Shown: piece by piece, positions 19,089-27,942 of the stretch | Layout of the letters: every line of letters starts with the position of its first letter | Numbering within the stretch: position 1 is the stretch's first letter | Origin: Paenibacillus sabuli | GTDB taxonomy: Bacteria > Bacillota > Bacilli > Paenibacillales > Paenibacillaceae | DNA length: 64,000 nt | Direction: 5' to 3' | Assembly (NCBI RefSeq): GCF_014705605.1 | Contig: NZ_JACXIZ010000003.1 | Coordinates: 62,001 to 126,000 of the forward strand | Notes under the pieces: generated by a model | What the model was told of the DNA's origin: nothing | What the model saw: the letters and a program-made list of their open reading frames with translations, nothing else | Database searches by the model: none | Program-made: the position numbers and the translations under genes

Positions 19089-19322
19089 GCGTCAAGCTTA
19101 AAAAGTGTGATAAAAAAGTGCCAGAGTGGCCGAAAATGCGTTGGAGAAAAGCATATGCTTTCGAAGTACGTTCTTGCAGAACGTTTCAGCGCCCGCCATT
19201 TTGCTCCTCGATTCCTTCCTCTGAGAGGGTTAGATTCAAGGAATCGGGGAGGAACGGCGGTCGGAAACGTATTTCGGACACGGCGGCTTTGCTTTTTAAG
19301 CACACTTTTTAAATTGTGACGC
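19089..19322 (+). repeat. MITE-like element with terminal inverted repeats
   Basis: A 234-bp segment bounded by imperfect inverted repeats: left 19089-19109 begins GCGTCAAGCTTAAAAAGTG, right 19301-19322 ends TTTTTAAATTGTGACGC. The arms match at about 19 of 21 positions with one gap. Inside are a second inverted repeat (CTCCTCGATTCCTT at 19204, AAGGAATCGGGGAG at 19238; 13 of 14) and the palindrome AAAGCATATGCTTT near 19148. No coding capacity. It fills almost the whole gap between the kinase stop and the cobW-type gene. No flanking target duplication is obvious. Confidence 0.45.
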
Positions 19323-19347
19323 CAAGCAAGAAGGAGAGTTCGAACCT

Positions 19348-20352
19348 ATGACAAGCGAACATCATCAAGCCGCCGCTCCTGCGATTCCGGTCCACATCCT
19401 GTCCGGATTCCTGGGCAGCGGCAAGACGACGCTGCTCATGCGCGTGCTGGAGCAGTATCGGGCCGAGGGCGTCAGGGCAGCCGTCATCATGAACGAGCTG
19501 GGCGAGGTGAACCTGGACGGACAGCTCGTGGGCGCACAGGTACCCATGCAGGAGCTGCTGGGCGGCTGTATCTGCTGCTCGATCCGGGGCGATCTGGGTC
19601 TCGCGTTGACGCGGTTGGTGGAGTCGGAACAGCCGGATGTGATCGTGATCGAATCGACCGGGGCGGCGAATCCGCTCGAGATCATCGACGGCGTGACGGA
19701 GACGGCGATGGTCGCGAGGATCGAGCTGCAGTCGGTGACGGTCGTCGTGGACGGGCCGGGTCTGCTGGAGCTGCGGCGCCGTGGCGGCGCGTCGCTGCGC
19801 CTCATGCGGGAGCAGGTCCGCTGTGCGACCGGATTGCTTGTCAACAAGGCCGATCGACTCGATCCGGAGCGTCTGGTCGAGGTGCAGCAGCTCGTCCGGG
19901 AGTGGAATCCGCTCGCCGCACTTGTCGTGACGGAGCACTGCCAGGTGGAGCCGGGGCTTTTTCTGAGACGCGGCCCGGTGGCGCCTCCGCGTGCCGCGGA
20001 GCCTTCTGCGGCGGAACCGCCTGCGGGGCAAGCGCCGATTCATCCTACGCATGATCATGTGATGGCCCACACCCATTATTTTCGGGCGCCCGTGGATAGC
20101 GAAGCGTTCGAGGCGCTGCTGGCCGGATTGCCGGAGCGGGTGTTTCGCGCCAAAGGCATCGTGACGTTTCGCGATACGCCGAGCCGCTTTTTATTTCAGT
20201 ACGCGTTTCGCGAGTCTGATTTCATGCGCATCGATCCGCAGGGCGAGGTGCATGACGTGGCGGTGTTTATCGGCGAGCATTTTTCGCGCGAGGCGCTGAT
20301 CGAGCAGTTGGAGGCGCTGGAGCGCATCGCAGCGGCGGAGGGCAAATCATGA
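19348..20352 (+). CDS. CobW/COG0523 metal-chaperone GTPase
   Basis: Cytoplasmic P-loop GTPase of 334 residues. Walker A is SGFLGSGKTTLL, followed by the family metal site Cys74-Ile-Cys76-Cys77 (GGCICCSIRGDL), the ESTGAANP segment and the base-recognition motif VNKAD. A His-rich linker (HPTHDHVMAHTH) precedes the C-terminal CobW_C domain (FRAKGIVTF, FLFQYAFRE). The family inserts or delivers metals (zinc, cobalt, iron) to client proteins; the metal here is not readable, and no Zur-box-like palindrome was seen upstream. The start follows AAGGAGAG. Its stop overlaps the next gene by 4 nt. Confidence 0.92.
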   Translation: MTSEHHQAAAPAIPVHILSGFLGSGKTTLLMRVLEQYRAEGVRAAVIMNELGEVNLDGQLVGAQVPMQELLGGCICCSIRGDLGLALTRLVESEQPDVIVIESTGAANPLEIIDGVTETAMVARIELQSVTVVVDGPGLLELRRRGGASLRLMREQVRCATGLLVNKADRLDPERLVEVQQLVREWNPLAALVVTEHCQVEPGLFLRRGPVAPPRAAEPSAAEPPAGQAPIHPTHDHVMAHTHYFRAPVDSEAFEALLAGLPERVFRAKGIVTFRDTPSRFLFQYAFRESDFMRIDPQGEVHDVAVFIGEHFSREALIEQLEALERIAAAEGKS

Positions 20353-20759
20353 TGCGGAGCTACCGGACAACCGTCCCCCGGGCGATCGCGCTTGTGCTAT
20401 TCAGTGTGTTTTTTGCGGCCGCTTGCGCGTATCACTTCAGAGAAGCGGAAGGGTTCGCGGCGATGCTGCCGTCCTTCGTGCCATGGCGGCTCGAAATCGT
20501 CTATGTGACCGGGGGGGTCGAGCTGCTGCTGGCGGTGCTGATTCAACTGCCAGCGTTTCGCCGCAGGGCCGGGAACTGGACGGCGATCTATTTAATCTTG
20601 ATTTTTCCCGCCAACATTTACGCTGCCATTGCCGGTGTGCCCGCGCCCGGCCAGGAAGAGACGAGTGCGGCGCTTTTGTGGGGCAGATTGGCTTTTCAGC
20701 CGCTGATCATCTGGTGGGTGTGGTGGGCCACGCGCTTGCCGCGCAGCGGCAAGCGTTGA
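20349..20759 (+). CDS. DoxX-type small membrane protein
   Basis: Predicted four-helix membrane protein of 136 residues: helices about 10-30, 48-68, 78-96 and 108-128 (PLIIWWVWWATRL). The arrangement, with a charged loop after helix 1 and Phe/Pro-rich helix 3 (IYLILIFPANIYAAI), fits the DoxX/MauE-like family. The ATG overlaps the stop of the GTPase gene (ATGA), so the two are coupled. The function of this family in Bacilli is not defined. Confidence 0.72.
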   Translation: MMRSYRTTVPRAIALVLFSVFFAAACAYHFREAEGFAAMLPSFVPWRLEIVYVTGGVELLLAVLIQLPAFRRRAGNWTAIYLILIFPANIYAAIAGVPAPGQEETSAALLWGRLAFQPLIIWWVWWATRLPRSGKR

Positions 20760-20812
20760 CCCTCGGACCATTCACCGTTCTGTCCATTAAGGGGTTTTGT
20801 CTATCAAGAGGT

Positions 20813-21586
20813 TCACGAGGTTAACGATCCGTTCCAGCCGAGCTCATAGGAGAGCTCGGCCGCTGCGCGTTTGAGGCGCTCGGCCAGCTCGGGGATGCTG
20901 CGGTCGTCGAAGCGGACCTCCAGACCGGCGATGCTGAGCGCCGCCGCGATGCCGCCGGTGTAATTGAACACAGGGGCGCTGAGCTCGGCGGTGTAATTCT
21001 CCAGCTCGGCGCGGCTGAAGCTGTAGCCGCTCTGCCTGCACTGCTGCAGGGCATGGCGCAGCTTGGTCTTGTCCGTGATTGTGCCGGTGCCGATCACGGC
21101 CAGCTCGGTATCGGCGAGATAGCGCTCCCGCTCCTCCTCCGGAAGGAAGGCGAGGATGACGCGGGACGAGGCGCCGGCATACAGCGGCGCTTTGCGGCCG
21201 ATTTTGGTGAACAGGCGGACCGGCTGATCGGTATCGAGCTTTTCGATATAGATGCATTCCTTGCCCTCGCGCATGACCAGATGGACGGCCTCCCCGATCT
21301 CGTCGCGCAGGCCGCGCATGACGCCGAGTGCCGCGTGGCGGATATCGAGCCGTTCGGCGACGAGCTGGCCATAATGCAGGAATAGCAGTCCGAGCCGGTA
21401 AGCGCCGTCGGACTCCTTGGTCAACAGGCCCATTTCCTCCAGCGAATGCACCATCCGATGGACTGACGTTTTCGGTATTCCGCACAGCGCGGTCATTTGG
21501 TTGAGGGTCAGCTTGGGATGGCCGACGAATAATTGCAGCACGTCCATCGCGCGGACGAGCGTTTTGTTTTTGCTCTGTATGGACAT
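20813..21586 (-). CDS. IclR-family transcriptional regulator
   Basis: 257 residues from the ATG at 21586 (AGGAGG 9 nt upstream). The N-terminal winged helix is TLNQMTALCGIPKTSVHRMV with VHSLEEMGLL; the C-terminal effector-binding domain shows the usual GEAVHLVMREGKECIYIEKL and APLYAGASSRVILAFLPEEE. The gene is divergent from the pxpB operon across a 273-bp region containing a sigma-A promoter and a 15-bp palindrome, so it most likely controls that operon and itself. The effector is probably a pathway substrate or intermediate (inference). Confidence 0.93.
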   Translation of the reverse strand: MSIQSKNKTLVRAMDVLQLFVGHPKLTLNQMTALCGIPKTSVHRMVHSLEEMGLLTKESDGAYRLGLLFLHYGQLVAERLDIRHAALGVMRGLRDEIGEAVHLVMREGKECIYIEKLDTDQPVRLFTKIGRKAPLYAGASSRVILAFLPEEERERYLADTELAVIGTGTITDKTKLRHALQQCRQSGYSFSRAELENYTAELSAPVFNYTGGIAAALSIAGLEVRFDDRSIPELAERLKRAAAELSYELGWNGSLTS

Positions 21587-21731
21587 CCGGGAGCGCCTCC
21601 TATCTTCCAAAAGTATACACGCGCTGCCCTGTAAAATGAAAGCCTGGAAAGCAAGCGGCGAAAAAGAATGAACGGAGTGCCCAATGGGATAAGCTAAACT
21701 AAACAAATTTCAACAAAATTCGCAATTCCTC

Positions 21732-21759
21732 TTGCAAACGAGCCTATTCCAAGTATAAT
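21732..21759 (+). promoter_or_regulatory. Sigma-A promoter of the pxpB operon
   Basis: TTGCAA (21732-21737), 16-bp spacer, perfect TATAAT (21754-21759), about 100 bp before pxpB. It is the only clear promoter found ahead of the 16-kb catabolic operon. Confidence 0.65.
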
Positions 21760-21794
21760 CATCGTATAAGTAGGTCCGAATATAGGGAAAGCCA

Positions 21795-21809
21795 TTCCGA
21801 AATTCGGAA
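21795..21809. promoter_or_regulatory. Putative IclR operator
   Basis: Perfect palindrome TTCCGAA-A-TTCGGAA, starting 36 bp downstream of the -10 box. A further half-site-like GTCCGAA lies at 21774-21780. Size and symmetry fit IclR-family operators, and the regulator gene is adjacent. Confidence 0.5.
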
Positions 21810-21859
21810 CAGATTACGGAAGACGGACGCAGGCCGCTCCGATTTTCCGGGAGGATGAG

Positions 21860-22606
21860 ATGAACCAGGAAAAAGTGCGCACGGTCCGAATGCATCCATT
21901 GGGCGACGCGGCAGTCGTGGTCGTGCTCGGCGACGACATCAGCGTCGACACCAATGCAAGGGTTAGACAGTTTGCGGAATATGTGGAGCACCATCCGTTC
22001 ACGGGGATGATCGAGCAAGTGCCGGCCTTCCAGAGCGTCACCGTCTATTACGAGCCGCTGGCCGTGCTCGAAGCCTATGGCGATCAAGCCGCGCATGAGG
22101 GACAGTCGCCTTATGTGCTGGCCAAGAGCCGACTGGAAGGCTTGCTCGACCAACTGGGCGAGGCGCCGCCGGAAGCGCCCCGCACTGTAACGATTCCTGT
22201 CTGTTACGGCGGCGAGTTCGGTCCGGATCTGGAGACGGTCGCCCGCGTGAACCATCTAACGACGGAGGAAGTGGTTGCCATCCATAGCGGGGCCGAGTAT
22301 CTGGTCTATATGCTGGGCTTCGCGCCGGGATTCGCTTATCTGGGCGGCATGTCGGGACGCATCCGGACGCCGCGCCGCGAGACGCCGAGGCTGGCGATTC
22401 CCGCGGGGACGGTCGGCATCGCCGGCGATCAGACCGGGGTCTACCCGATCGAGACCCCGGGCGGCTGGCAGCTCATCGGCAGGACGCCGACGCAGCTCTT
22501 CCTGCCCGGCGAGCAGCCGCCGGCCTTGCTCAAGGCGGGGGATCTCGTCCGTTTTCGACCGATTGCACGTGCCGAGTATGACGCGTGGAAGGAGCAGAGT
22601 CCATGA
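21860..22606 (+). CDS. pxpB: 5-oxoprolinase subunit PxpB-type (KipI-like)
   Basis: 248 residues. PxpABC hydrolyses 5-oxoproline (a gamma-lactam) to glutamate with ATP. Family signatures: MHPLGDAAVVVVLGD, YYEPL, the strongly conserved MLGFAPGFAYLGGM and the RRETPRLAIPAGTVGIAG segment with TGVYPIETPGGWQLIGRTP. First gene of the operon; ATG preceded by GGGAGGATGAG; its stop overlaps pxpC by 4 nt. Because pxpA lies 6 kb away behind transporter and decarboxylase genes, the three subunits may serve a different lactam here (inference). Confidence 0.93.
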   Translation: MNQEKVRTVRMHPLGDAAVVVVLGDDISVDTNARVRQFAEYVEHHPFTGMIEQVPAFQSVTVYYEPLAVLEAYGDQAAHEGQSPYVLAKSRLEGLLDQLGEAPPEAPRTVTIPVCYGGEFGPDLETVARVNHLTTEEVVAIHSGAEYLVYMLGFAPGFAYLGGMSGRIRTPRRETPRLAIPAGTVGIAGDQTGVYPIETPGGWQLIGRTPTQLFLPGEQPPALLKAGDLVRFRPIARAEYDAWKEQSP

Positions 22607-23613
22607 GCCTGAAGATTCACAAGCCGGGCCTGCTGACGACGGTTCAGGATCTGGGGCGCCATGGCGCGCAGAAGTACGGCGTTATCGTCAGCGGGGCGAT
22701 GGACGGCTTTGCGCTCCGGACGGCCAATCTGCTCGTCGGCAACGAGGAGCACGCGGCGGGTCTGGAAGTGACGATGGTCGGCCCGGAGATCGAGCTGGAG
22801 GATCCGACCTTGCTGTCCGTATGCGGCGGCGACCTCCGGCCGCGTCTTGACGGCGAGCCCGTGCCGCTGTGGCGCACGATCTATGCCGGACGCGGCAGCC
22901 GGCTCGCTTTTGGCGGGATGACCGGCGCAGGCTGCAGGGCCTATGTGGCCTTCGCAGGCGGCATCGATGTCCCGGAGCGCATGCAGAGCCGATCGACCTA
23001 TCTGCGAGCCGCGATTGGAGGCTATGAGGGGCGGCCGCTGCGGGCGCAGGACCGGGTGCCGCTGGGCCGGCTGTCGCTACGCAATGCGAATCTGCTGCTC
23101 GCGATCGAGGCGCAGCGGAGCTCGGTCAGCGGCTGGACCGTCGCTGCGGAATTGCGTCCGCAATACGGCGGCGAGACGACGGTCCGCTTCCTGCCGGGCG
23201 AGGAGTACGGGCTGTTCGACGAAGCGAGTCGGGCGCGACTGGAGCGGGAGCCCTTCCAGGTGCTGCCGCAGTCCGATCGGATGGGCTACCGGCTGACGGG
23301 CCCCGGATTGAATCTGGTGCGCAAGACGGAGATGGTGTCCGCGGCGGTGACGTTCGGCACGATGCAGGTGCCGCCGGATGGCAACCCGATCGTTCTGATG
23401 GCCGACCGTCAGACAAGCGGCGGCTACCCGAAGCTGGCGCAGGTGCTGTCGGCGGACCTGCCGCTGCTCGCGCAGGCGAATCTGGGGGAGCGCGTACGCT
23501 TCCGCCGCGTATCGCTGGCAGAAGCCGAGCAAGCGATCATCAAGCGCGAGCGCGCGTTGCGTACGCTGCGCGGCGGACTCGAACAGCGCGCGGAGCGTCA
23601 CTGGAAATCGTAG
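22603..23613 (+). CDS. pxpC: 5-oxoprolinase subunit PxpC-type (KipA-like)
   Basis: 336 residues from the ATG at 22603 (GGAAGGAG upstream), coupled to pxpB. Typical biotin-dependent-carboxylase-like/KipA features: KPGLLTTVQDLGRHGAQKYG, VSGAMDGFALRTANLLVGN, EVTMVGPEIEL, GMTGAGCRAYVAFAGGIDVP, RMGYRLTGPGL and the C-terminal PPDGNPIVLMADRQTSGGYP. It is the catalytic partner of PxpB in the ATP-dependent opening of 5-oxoproline. Length is normal for the family (310-340). Confidence 0.93.
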   Translation: MSLKIHKPGLLTTVQDLGRHGAQKYGVIVSGAMDGFALRTANLLVGNEEHAAGLEVTMVGPEIELEDPTLLSVCGGDLRPRLDGEPVPLWRTIYAGRGSRLAFGGMTGAGCRAYVAFAGGIDVPERMQSRSTYLRAAIGGYEGRPLRAQDRVPLGRLSLRNANLLLAIEAQRSSVSGWTVAAELRPQYGGETTVRFLPGEEYGLFDEASRARLEREPFQVLPQSDRMGYRLTGPGLNLVRKTEMVSAAVTFGTMQVPPDGNPIVLMADRQTSGGYPKLAQVLSADLPLLAQANLGERVRFRRVSLAEAEQAIIKRERALRTLRGGLEQRAERHWKS

Positions 23614-23650
23614 CAAACCATTTTAAGCGCAGGAAGGACGGGGGCGACCG

Positions 23651-24427
23651 ATGCCAAGCAGCAACCATCCCAAGCTCGACATACGGGATCTCAGAGTGGA
23701 GTACTACACCAAGGGCCAAAACACCGTAGCGCTCGAGGACGTCAATCTTAAAATCGCGGACGGCGAATTCGTCTCAGTCGTTGGCCCGAGCGGCTGCGGC
23801 AAGTCGACCTTGCTCAAAATCGTCTCCGGCCTGCTCAAGCCGGCCCGGGGCGAGGCCAAGATCGACGGCGAGTCGATCAAGGATGTCCCGGATCAAGTGG
23901 GCATGGTCTTCCAGAACGATGCGCTGCTGCCGTGGAAGACGGTGCAGGACAACGTTCGGTTGCCGCTGGCGGTCAAGGGCAAAAGCAAGGCGGAGCAAGA
24001 GCAAGAGGTCAATCGGCTGCTGGAGATGGTCGGGCTGAGCGGATTCGGCGGCTTTTATCCGAAGCAGCTGTCGGGCGGCATGAAGAAGCGGGTGGCGCTG
24101 GCGCGGACGTTTGCCTACGATCCGGACATTTATTTGATGGACGAGCCATTCGGCCCGCTCGACGCACAGACCCGTGTGAAGATCGGCGAGGAGTTTCTGC
24201 GTATTTGGGAAAAGGTCGGCAAAAGCGTCCTGTTCATCACGCATGATATCGAAGAAGCGATCGCGCTCTCCGACCGCGTCATCGTCATGACGGCGCGGCC
24301 CGGACGCATCAAGGCGGAATTCAAAATCGAGCTGCCGCGTCCGCGTCCGTTCTACGATATCCGGTTCGACCCGCAGTTCAAAGCATTGCAGCGCGAGGTG
24401 TGGCTGCAGATGGCTGAGGAAGCCTAG
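23651..24427 (+). CDS. NitT/TauT-type ABC transporter ATP-binding protein
   Basis: 258 residues, cytoplasmic ATPase of the operon's importer (SsuB/TauB type). Walker A GPSGCGKSTLLK, Q-loop VFQNDALLPW, ABC signature LSGGMKKRVALARTFAYDP, Walker B IYLMDEPFGPLD and switch histidine in FITHDIEEA. The C-terminus ends with the family's RPRPFYDIR segment. The ATG follows AGGAAGGACGGGGGCGACC. Members import small organic anions such as sulfonates, nitrate, thiamine precursors and aromatic acids. Confidence 0.95.
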   Translation: MPSSNHPKLDIRDLRVEYYTKGQNTVALEDVNLKIADGEFVSVVGPSGCGKSTLLKIVSGLLKPARGEAKIDGESIKDVPDQVGMVFQNDALLPWKTVQDNVRLPLAVKGKSKAEQEQEVNRLLEMVGLSGFGGFYPKQLSGGMKKRVALARTFAYDPDIYLMDEPFGPLDAQTRVKIGEEFLRIWEKVGKSVLFITHDIEEAIALSDRVIVMTARPGRIKAEFKIELPRPRPFYDIRFDPQFKALQREVWLQMAEEA

Positions 24428-24443
24428 AGAGGGGGCGCTGAAG

Positions 24444-25250
24444 ATGGCAATGGAAATGAAGCAGGCACAAGCTCAGGCACGCAAGCCGCGGCTGCGCGGA
24501 GAAAGCTCGGCGGCTACGGTATGGCTCGGCCGAATTGCCGTGTTTGTCCTGGCAATCGGGCTGTGGGAGCTGCTGTCGGGACGAGCGTTCAATTCCTTCT
24601 GGGTGAGCAAGCCCTCGCTGATCGGCGTACGTCTACTGCAGATGATAGAGAGCGGCGATCTGTGGTTCCACGCCAGCTTTACGCTGCAGATTGCGATCAC
24701 GGGTCTGGCAATCGGCATGCTGGGCGGTACGCTGCTGGGGATCGTCATTGCCTACAGCGGGGTCGTCGAAAAATGGATTTATCCTTATATTATGGCCATC
24801 TACAGTCTGCCGCGGGTCTCGTTGGCGCCGCTGTTCATCGTATGGTTCGGCATCGGCATGAGCTCCAAGGTCGTCATGGTGGTCGCGATGGTCATCTTCG
24901 TCGCTTTCTATAATGCCTACGAAGGCATTCGGAATATCGACAAGGACCTGATGGACATGATGAAGACCTACAAGGCGAACTGGTGGGACAAGCTCAGATG
25001 GGTCGTCCTGCCGTCGATTACGGTATGGATCCTGACCAGCCTTCGACTCAATATCGGGATGGCCTTGATCGGCGCGGTTATCGCCGAGCTCGTCGGCTCG
25101 AATCGCGGACTGGGCTATTATATCTCGTATTCTTCGAACATGCTGGATACGACGGGCATTTTTACCGGCCTGGTCTCCATCATGCTCATTGCAATCCTGC
25201 TTGAGCAGGTCATCAATATCGTGGCCAAGCGGTTGCTCAAGTATCGTTAA
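24444..25250 (+). CDS. NitT/TauT-type ABC transporter permease
   Basis: 268 residues (SsuC/TauC type) with a short cytoplasmic N-terminus and about six helices: the first near 30-48 (IAVFVLAIGLWELLS), then 75-95, 110-130, 135-160, 195-215 and 235-258. The ATPase-contact loop is at about 165-195 (MKTYKANWWDKLRWVVLPSI). It starts 16 nt after the ATPase stop with GAGAGGGGGCG upstream. Together with the ATPase and the lipoprotein it forms a complete importer. Confidence 0.94.
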   Translation: MAMEMKQAQAQARKPRLRGESSAATVWLGRIAVFVLAIGLWELLSGRAFNSFWVSKPSLIGVRLLQMIESGDLWFHASFTLQIAITGLAIGMLGGTLLGIVIAYSGVVEKWIYPYIMAIYSLPRVSLAPLFIVWFGIGMSSKVVMVVAMVIFVAFYNAYEGIRNIDKDLMDMMKTYKANWWDKLRWVVLPSITVWILTSLRLNIGMALIGAVIAELVGSNRGLGYYISYSSNMLDTTGIFTGLVSIMLIAILLEQVINIVAKRLLKYR

Positions 25251-25343
25251 CCCTAGCGGTTTCACCTATCTTCATTCCGAGTTGTCCACAACAAGAATGG
25301 GGGAGACATTATATTACAAAGCTTTAAGGAGGAGGAGCAAGAA

Positions 25344-26390
25344 ATGAAGAGAAACAAAATGCTGCTTGCCACTGTCCTGGTCTTGATGGTGGCCCTGCTC
25401 GCCGCATGCGGCGGCAACAACGGAGGCGCGAACAGCGGAGGAAACAACGGGGGGACGAACAACGAAGCCGGAGCCGATACCGGCGGCAATGCAGAGGGAA
25501 GCGATGCGCCCGAGGAGGCGACGATTCGCCTCGGCTACGTGGGCGGGGGCATGACGCCGGTCGCCGTGCAGATCGGCATGAACACCGGTGCTTATGAGGA
25601 AGCGAACATCAACATCGAAGCGACGACGTTCAGCTCCGGCGCCGATATGGTGCAGGCGCTCGTCGGCGGCAGCCTCGACGTCGTACTGGGCTCCTACGAG
25701 CACGTGCTGCGTCAGCAAAAGAACGGCCTGGGCGTCAAGGCCTTCGGCGAGATCTACAATGGCGTCGGCTACGCGCTCGTCGTCAAAAGCGATTCTCCGT
25801 ACCAAACGCTGGCGGACGTGAAGGGCGAAACGCTCGCCGTCACGAAGGTCGGCAGCCTCTCGCATACCGGCCTTAGCGAAGGGCTGAACGAAGCTGGTCT
25901 GGATCCGGACAAGGATGTGACGATCATCAATGCCGGCAGCGGCGCGACGATGTTCGCCGCCATCGACGGCGATCAGGTGGCCGGCGGCATGGTGTCGGAG
26001 CCGACGCTCTCGCAGATGGTCGAGACGGGCGACTTCCGCGTGCTGTACGATCCGGAATTTCCGTTCGCCGGTATCGTCGTTATGGCCGATTCCGACTGGG
26101 TAGCGGATCACGAAGAGGGCATGAGCCGCTTCCTCGCGGTGACCGACGAAGCGGCTTCGGCCGCCAAGGCGGACCCGGCCAGCGCGGTCGACGCCATGCT
26201 CAAGGAATTCGACCAGATTACACCGGAGGTCATGGAGGCCGCAGTGACCAATAACTTGCGGAAGGTGCCGGAAGGGCTCGTCCTGAGCGAAGAAGGCGCG
26301 GACAAGGTGCATCAATCGCAGCTTGACGAAGGCGTGCTGACCGAGCCGATTCCATTCGACCAAGCGGTCGATCTGTCGCTGCTTCCTTAG
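25344..26390 (+). CDS. ABC transporter substrate-binding lipoprotein (SsuA/THI5-like)
   Basis: 348 residues. Lipoprotein signal with lipobox LLAACG (about Cys22) followed by a Gly/Asn-rich linker to about residue 55. The NMT1/SsuA-like domain shows IRLGYVGGGMTPVAVQIGMN, LVGGSLDVVLGSYEH and VKGETLAVTKVGS. The ATG follows AAGGAGGAGGAG. This family binds small organic anions or N-heterocycles (sulfonates, nitrate, pyrimidines), consistent with uptake of the operon's unidentified substrate. Confidence 0.94.
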   Translation: MKRNKMLLATVLVLMVALLAACGGNNGGANSGGNNGGTNNEAGADTGGNAEGSDAPEEATIRLGYVGGGMTPVAVQIGMNTGAYEEANINIEATTFSSGADMVQALVGGSLDVVLGSYEHVLRQQKNGLGVKAFGEIYNGVGYALVVKSDSPYQTLADVKGETLAVTKVGSLSHTGLSEGLNEAGLDPDKDVTIINAGSGATMFAAIDGDQVAGGMVSEPTLSQMVETGDFRVLYDPEFPFAGIVVMADSDWVADHEEGMSRFLAVTDEAASAAKADPASAVDAMLKEFDQITPEVMEAAVTNNLRKVPEGLVLSEEGADKVHQSQLDEGVLTEPIPFDQAVDLSLLP

Positions 26391-26397
26391 TGTTATC

Positions 26398-26457
26398 AAG
26401 CGTGGTGAAACGAAAGCTGACGTGTTCTTTTTGCACACTGGCCTTTTCACCACGCTT
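26398..26457 (+). terminator. Intra-operon hairpin after the transporter genes
   Basis: Perfect 13-bp arms AAGCGTGGTGAAA and TTTCACCACGCTT around a 34-nt loop, directly after the lipoprotein stop and before the ubiD-type gene. There is no U-run after the stem, so an mRNA-stabilising or partly terminating role is more likely than full termination. Confidence 0.5.
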
Positions 26458-26493
26458 CTCCACGTTTAAGTCATCTAAAGGAGTGTGATTCCC

Positions 26494-27918
26494 ATGGCCA
26501 AAGATTTGCGCACCTACCTCAAGCAATTGAACGATGCGGAGCCAGGCGGCATCAAGCTGGTCGACACCGAAGTGTCGCCGCGCTTCGGCATTACGGCCTA
26601 CGCGGCCGCGCTCGCGGAGAAGGGCGATTACTCCGCGCTGCTGTTCGACAAGGTCGAAGGCTCGGAGCTCTCATGCGTGTCCAATCTGCTCACCTCGTAC
26701 GAGCGCATCGCGCTGTATCTGGACTGCGAGGTGCAGGATATCCCGCGGGTCTACGGGGAGCGCCTGCAGAAGCCGATCCCGCCGGTCACCGTCGAGCGCG
26801 AGCAGGCGACCGTCAAGGAGGTCGTGATCGAGGGCGGGGATATCGATCTGGCGAAGCTGCCGATCCCGGTCCACAATTCGCTGGACGGCGGACCGTATCT
26901 GTCGGCTGGCGTCATGATTATTCGCGATCCCGATACCGGGCTGATCAATGCGGGCATCTACCGCCATCATATTTTTAATGCGACCGATATGGGCGTATGG
27001 TTCCTGGGCGCTCATCACGGCGGACTGATCTATCAGAAATACCGCAAGCAAGGCAAACCGGCGCCGATCGCGATCGCGATCGGTCATCATCCGGGCTTCG
27101 TCATGGGCTCGGTGTCGCGGGTGCAGGGCATCGGTGGCGAATACGAGGCGGCCGGCGGACTGATGGGCGAGGCGCTCGAGCTGGTCCAGGCGGATACGAA
27201 CGATCTGCTCGTGCCGGCGCATGCCGAGATTATCCTCGAGGGCGAGATTCTGCCCGACGCCGACCATCCGGAAGGTCCGTTCGGCGAATGGCCCGGTCAT
27301 TATCTGGGCGGCGGCTCCGTGCCGACGATCCGCATCACGCGTATCACGCACCGCACCAATGCCATCTTCCAGGACATCGTGGCTTCCAGCCGCGAGCATC
27401 TGGTCGTGGGCGGCGTGCCGCGCTCGGGCAGCATCTATCAGACCGTCAAGTCGGTCGTGCCGAGCCTCAAGACGGTCAATGTGCCGTTCTACAGCCGCAT
27501 GAACTGCTACATCTCGCTGCACAAGGAGCGCGATGCCGATGTCAAAAAGGCCGCGTTCGCCGCGCTCAATACCGAGCCGGAAAATCTGCGCCACATCGTC
27601 GTCGTGGACGACGATATCGATGTGTTCAACGGCGAGGAAGTGGCATGGGCGATCGGGACGCGCTTCGATGCCGAGCGCGATCTGCTCGTCATTCCGAAGT
27701 GGAACGGACCCGGGGGCTTGCTGCCGACCAACTGGGAATACAACAAGGAAGGCAAAAATACGCCGCGCATGTCGAGCGGCGCGATCATTGACGCCACGAA
27801 GCCTGCGCCGCCGGTCGTGTTCCCCGAGCGCGCCGTCGTGCCGCGCAGCCATGTCGAGATGGCGGATCTGCCGGCGCTGCGCGACCTGGGCGACGCAGAG
27901 AAGGACAAATGGCTGTAG
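26494..27918 (+). CDS. UbiD-family (prFMN) decarboxylase
   Basis: 474 residues from the ATG at 26494, which is 10 nt after AAGGAG; an in-frame GTG at 26485 is inside the ribosome site. UbiD enzymes decarboxylate aromatic, heteroaromatic or alkenoic acids using prenylated FMN. Seen: the AIAIGHHPGFVMGS and VQGIGGEYEAAGGLMGE segments, the conserved acid-rich PEGPFGEWPGHYLGGGSVP and the C-terminal LRHIVVVDDDIDVFNGEEVA. No flavin prenyltransferase (UbiX) gene is in the window, so cofactor must come from elsewhere. Substrate not readable; UbiD relatives acting on pyrrole-2-carboxylate and furan acids exist (family knowledge). Confidence 0.92.
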   Translation: MAKDLRTYLKQLNDAEPGGIKLVDTEVSPRFGITAYAAALAEKGDYSALLFDKVEGSELSCVSNLLTSYERIALYLDCEVQDIPRVYGERLQKPIPPVTVEREQATVKEVVIEGGDIDLAKLPIPVHNSLDGGPYLSAGVMIIRDPDTGLINAGIYRHHIFNATDMGVWFLGAHHGGLIYQKYRKQGKPAPIAIAIGHHPGFVMGSVSRVQGIGGEYEAAGGLMGEALELVQADTNDLLVPAHAEIILEGEILPDADHPEGPFGEWPGHYLGGGSVPTIRITRITHRTNAIFQDIVASSREHLVVGGVPRSGSIYQTVKSVVPSLKTVNVPFYSRMNCYISLHKERDADVKKAAFAALNTEPENLRHIVVVDDDIDVFNGEEVAWAIGTRFDAERDLLVIPKWNGPGGLLPTNWEYNKEGKNTPRMSSGAIIDATKPAPPVVFPERAVVPRSHVEMADLPALRDLGDAEKDKWL

Positions 27919-27942
27919 TAAGGTAACTCGCTTCGGGATGAT

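Noticed and set aside
19110-19347. Zur box or riboswitch ahead of the CobW-type gene
   Set aside because: No match to the Zur palindrome or to a known riboswitch core; the region is better explained by the inverted-repeat element.
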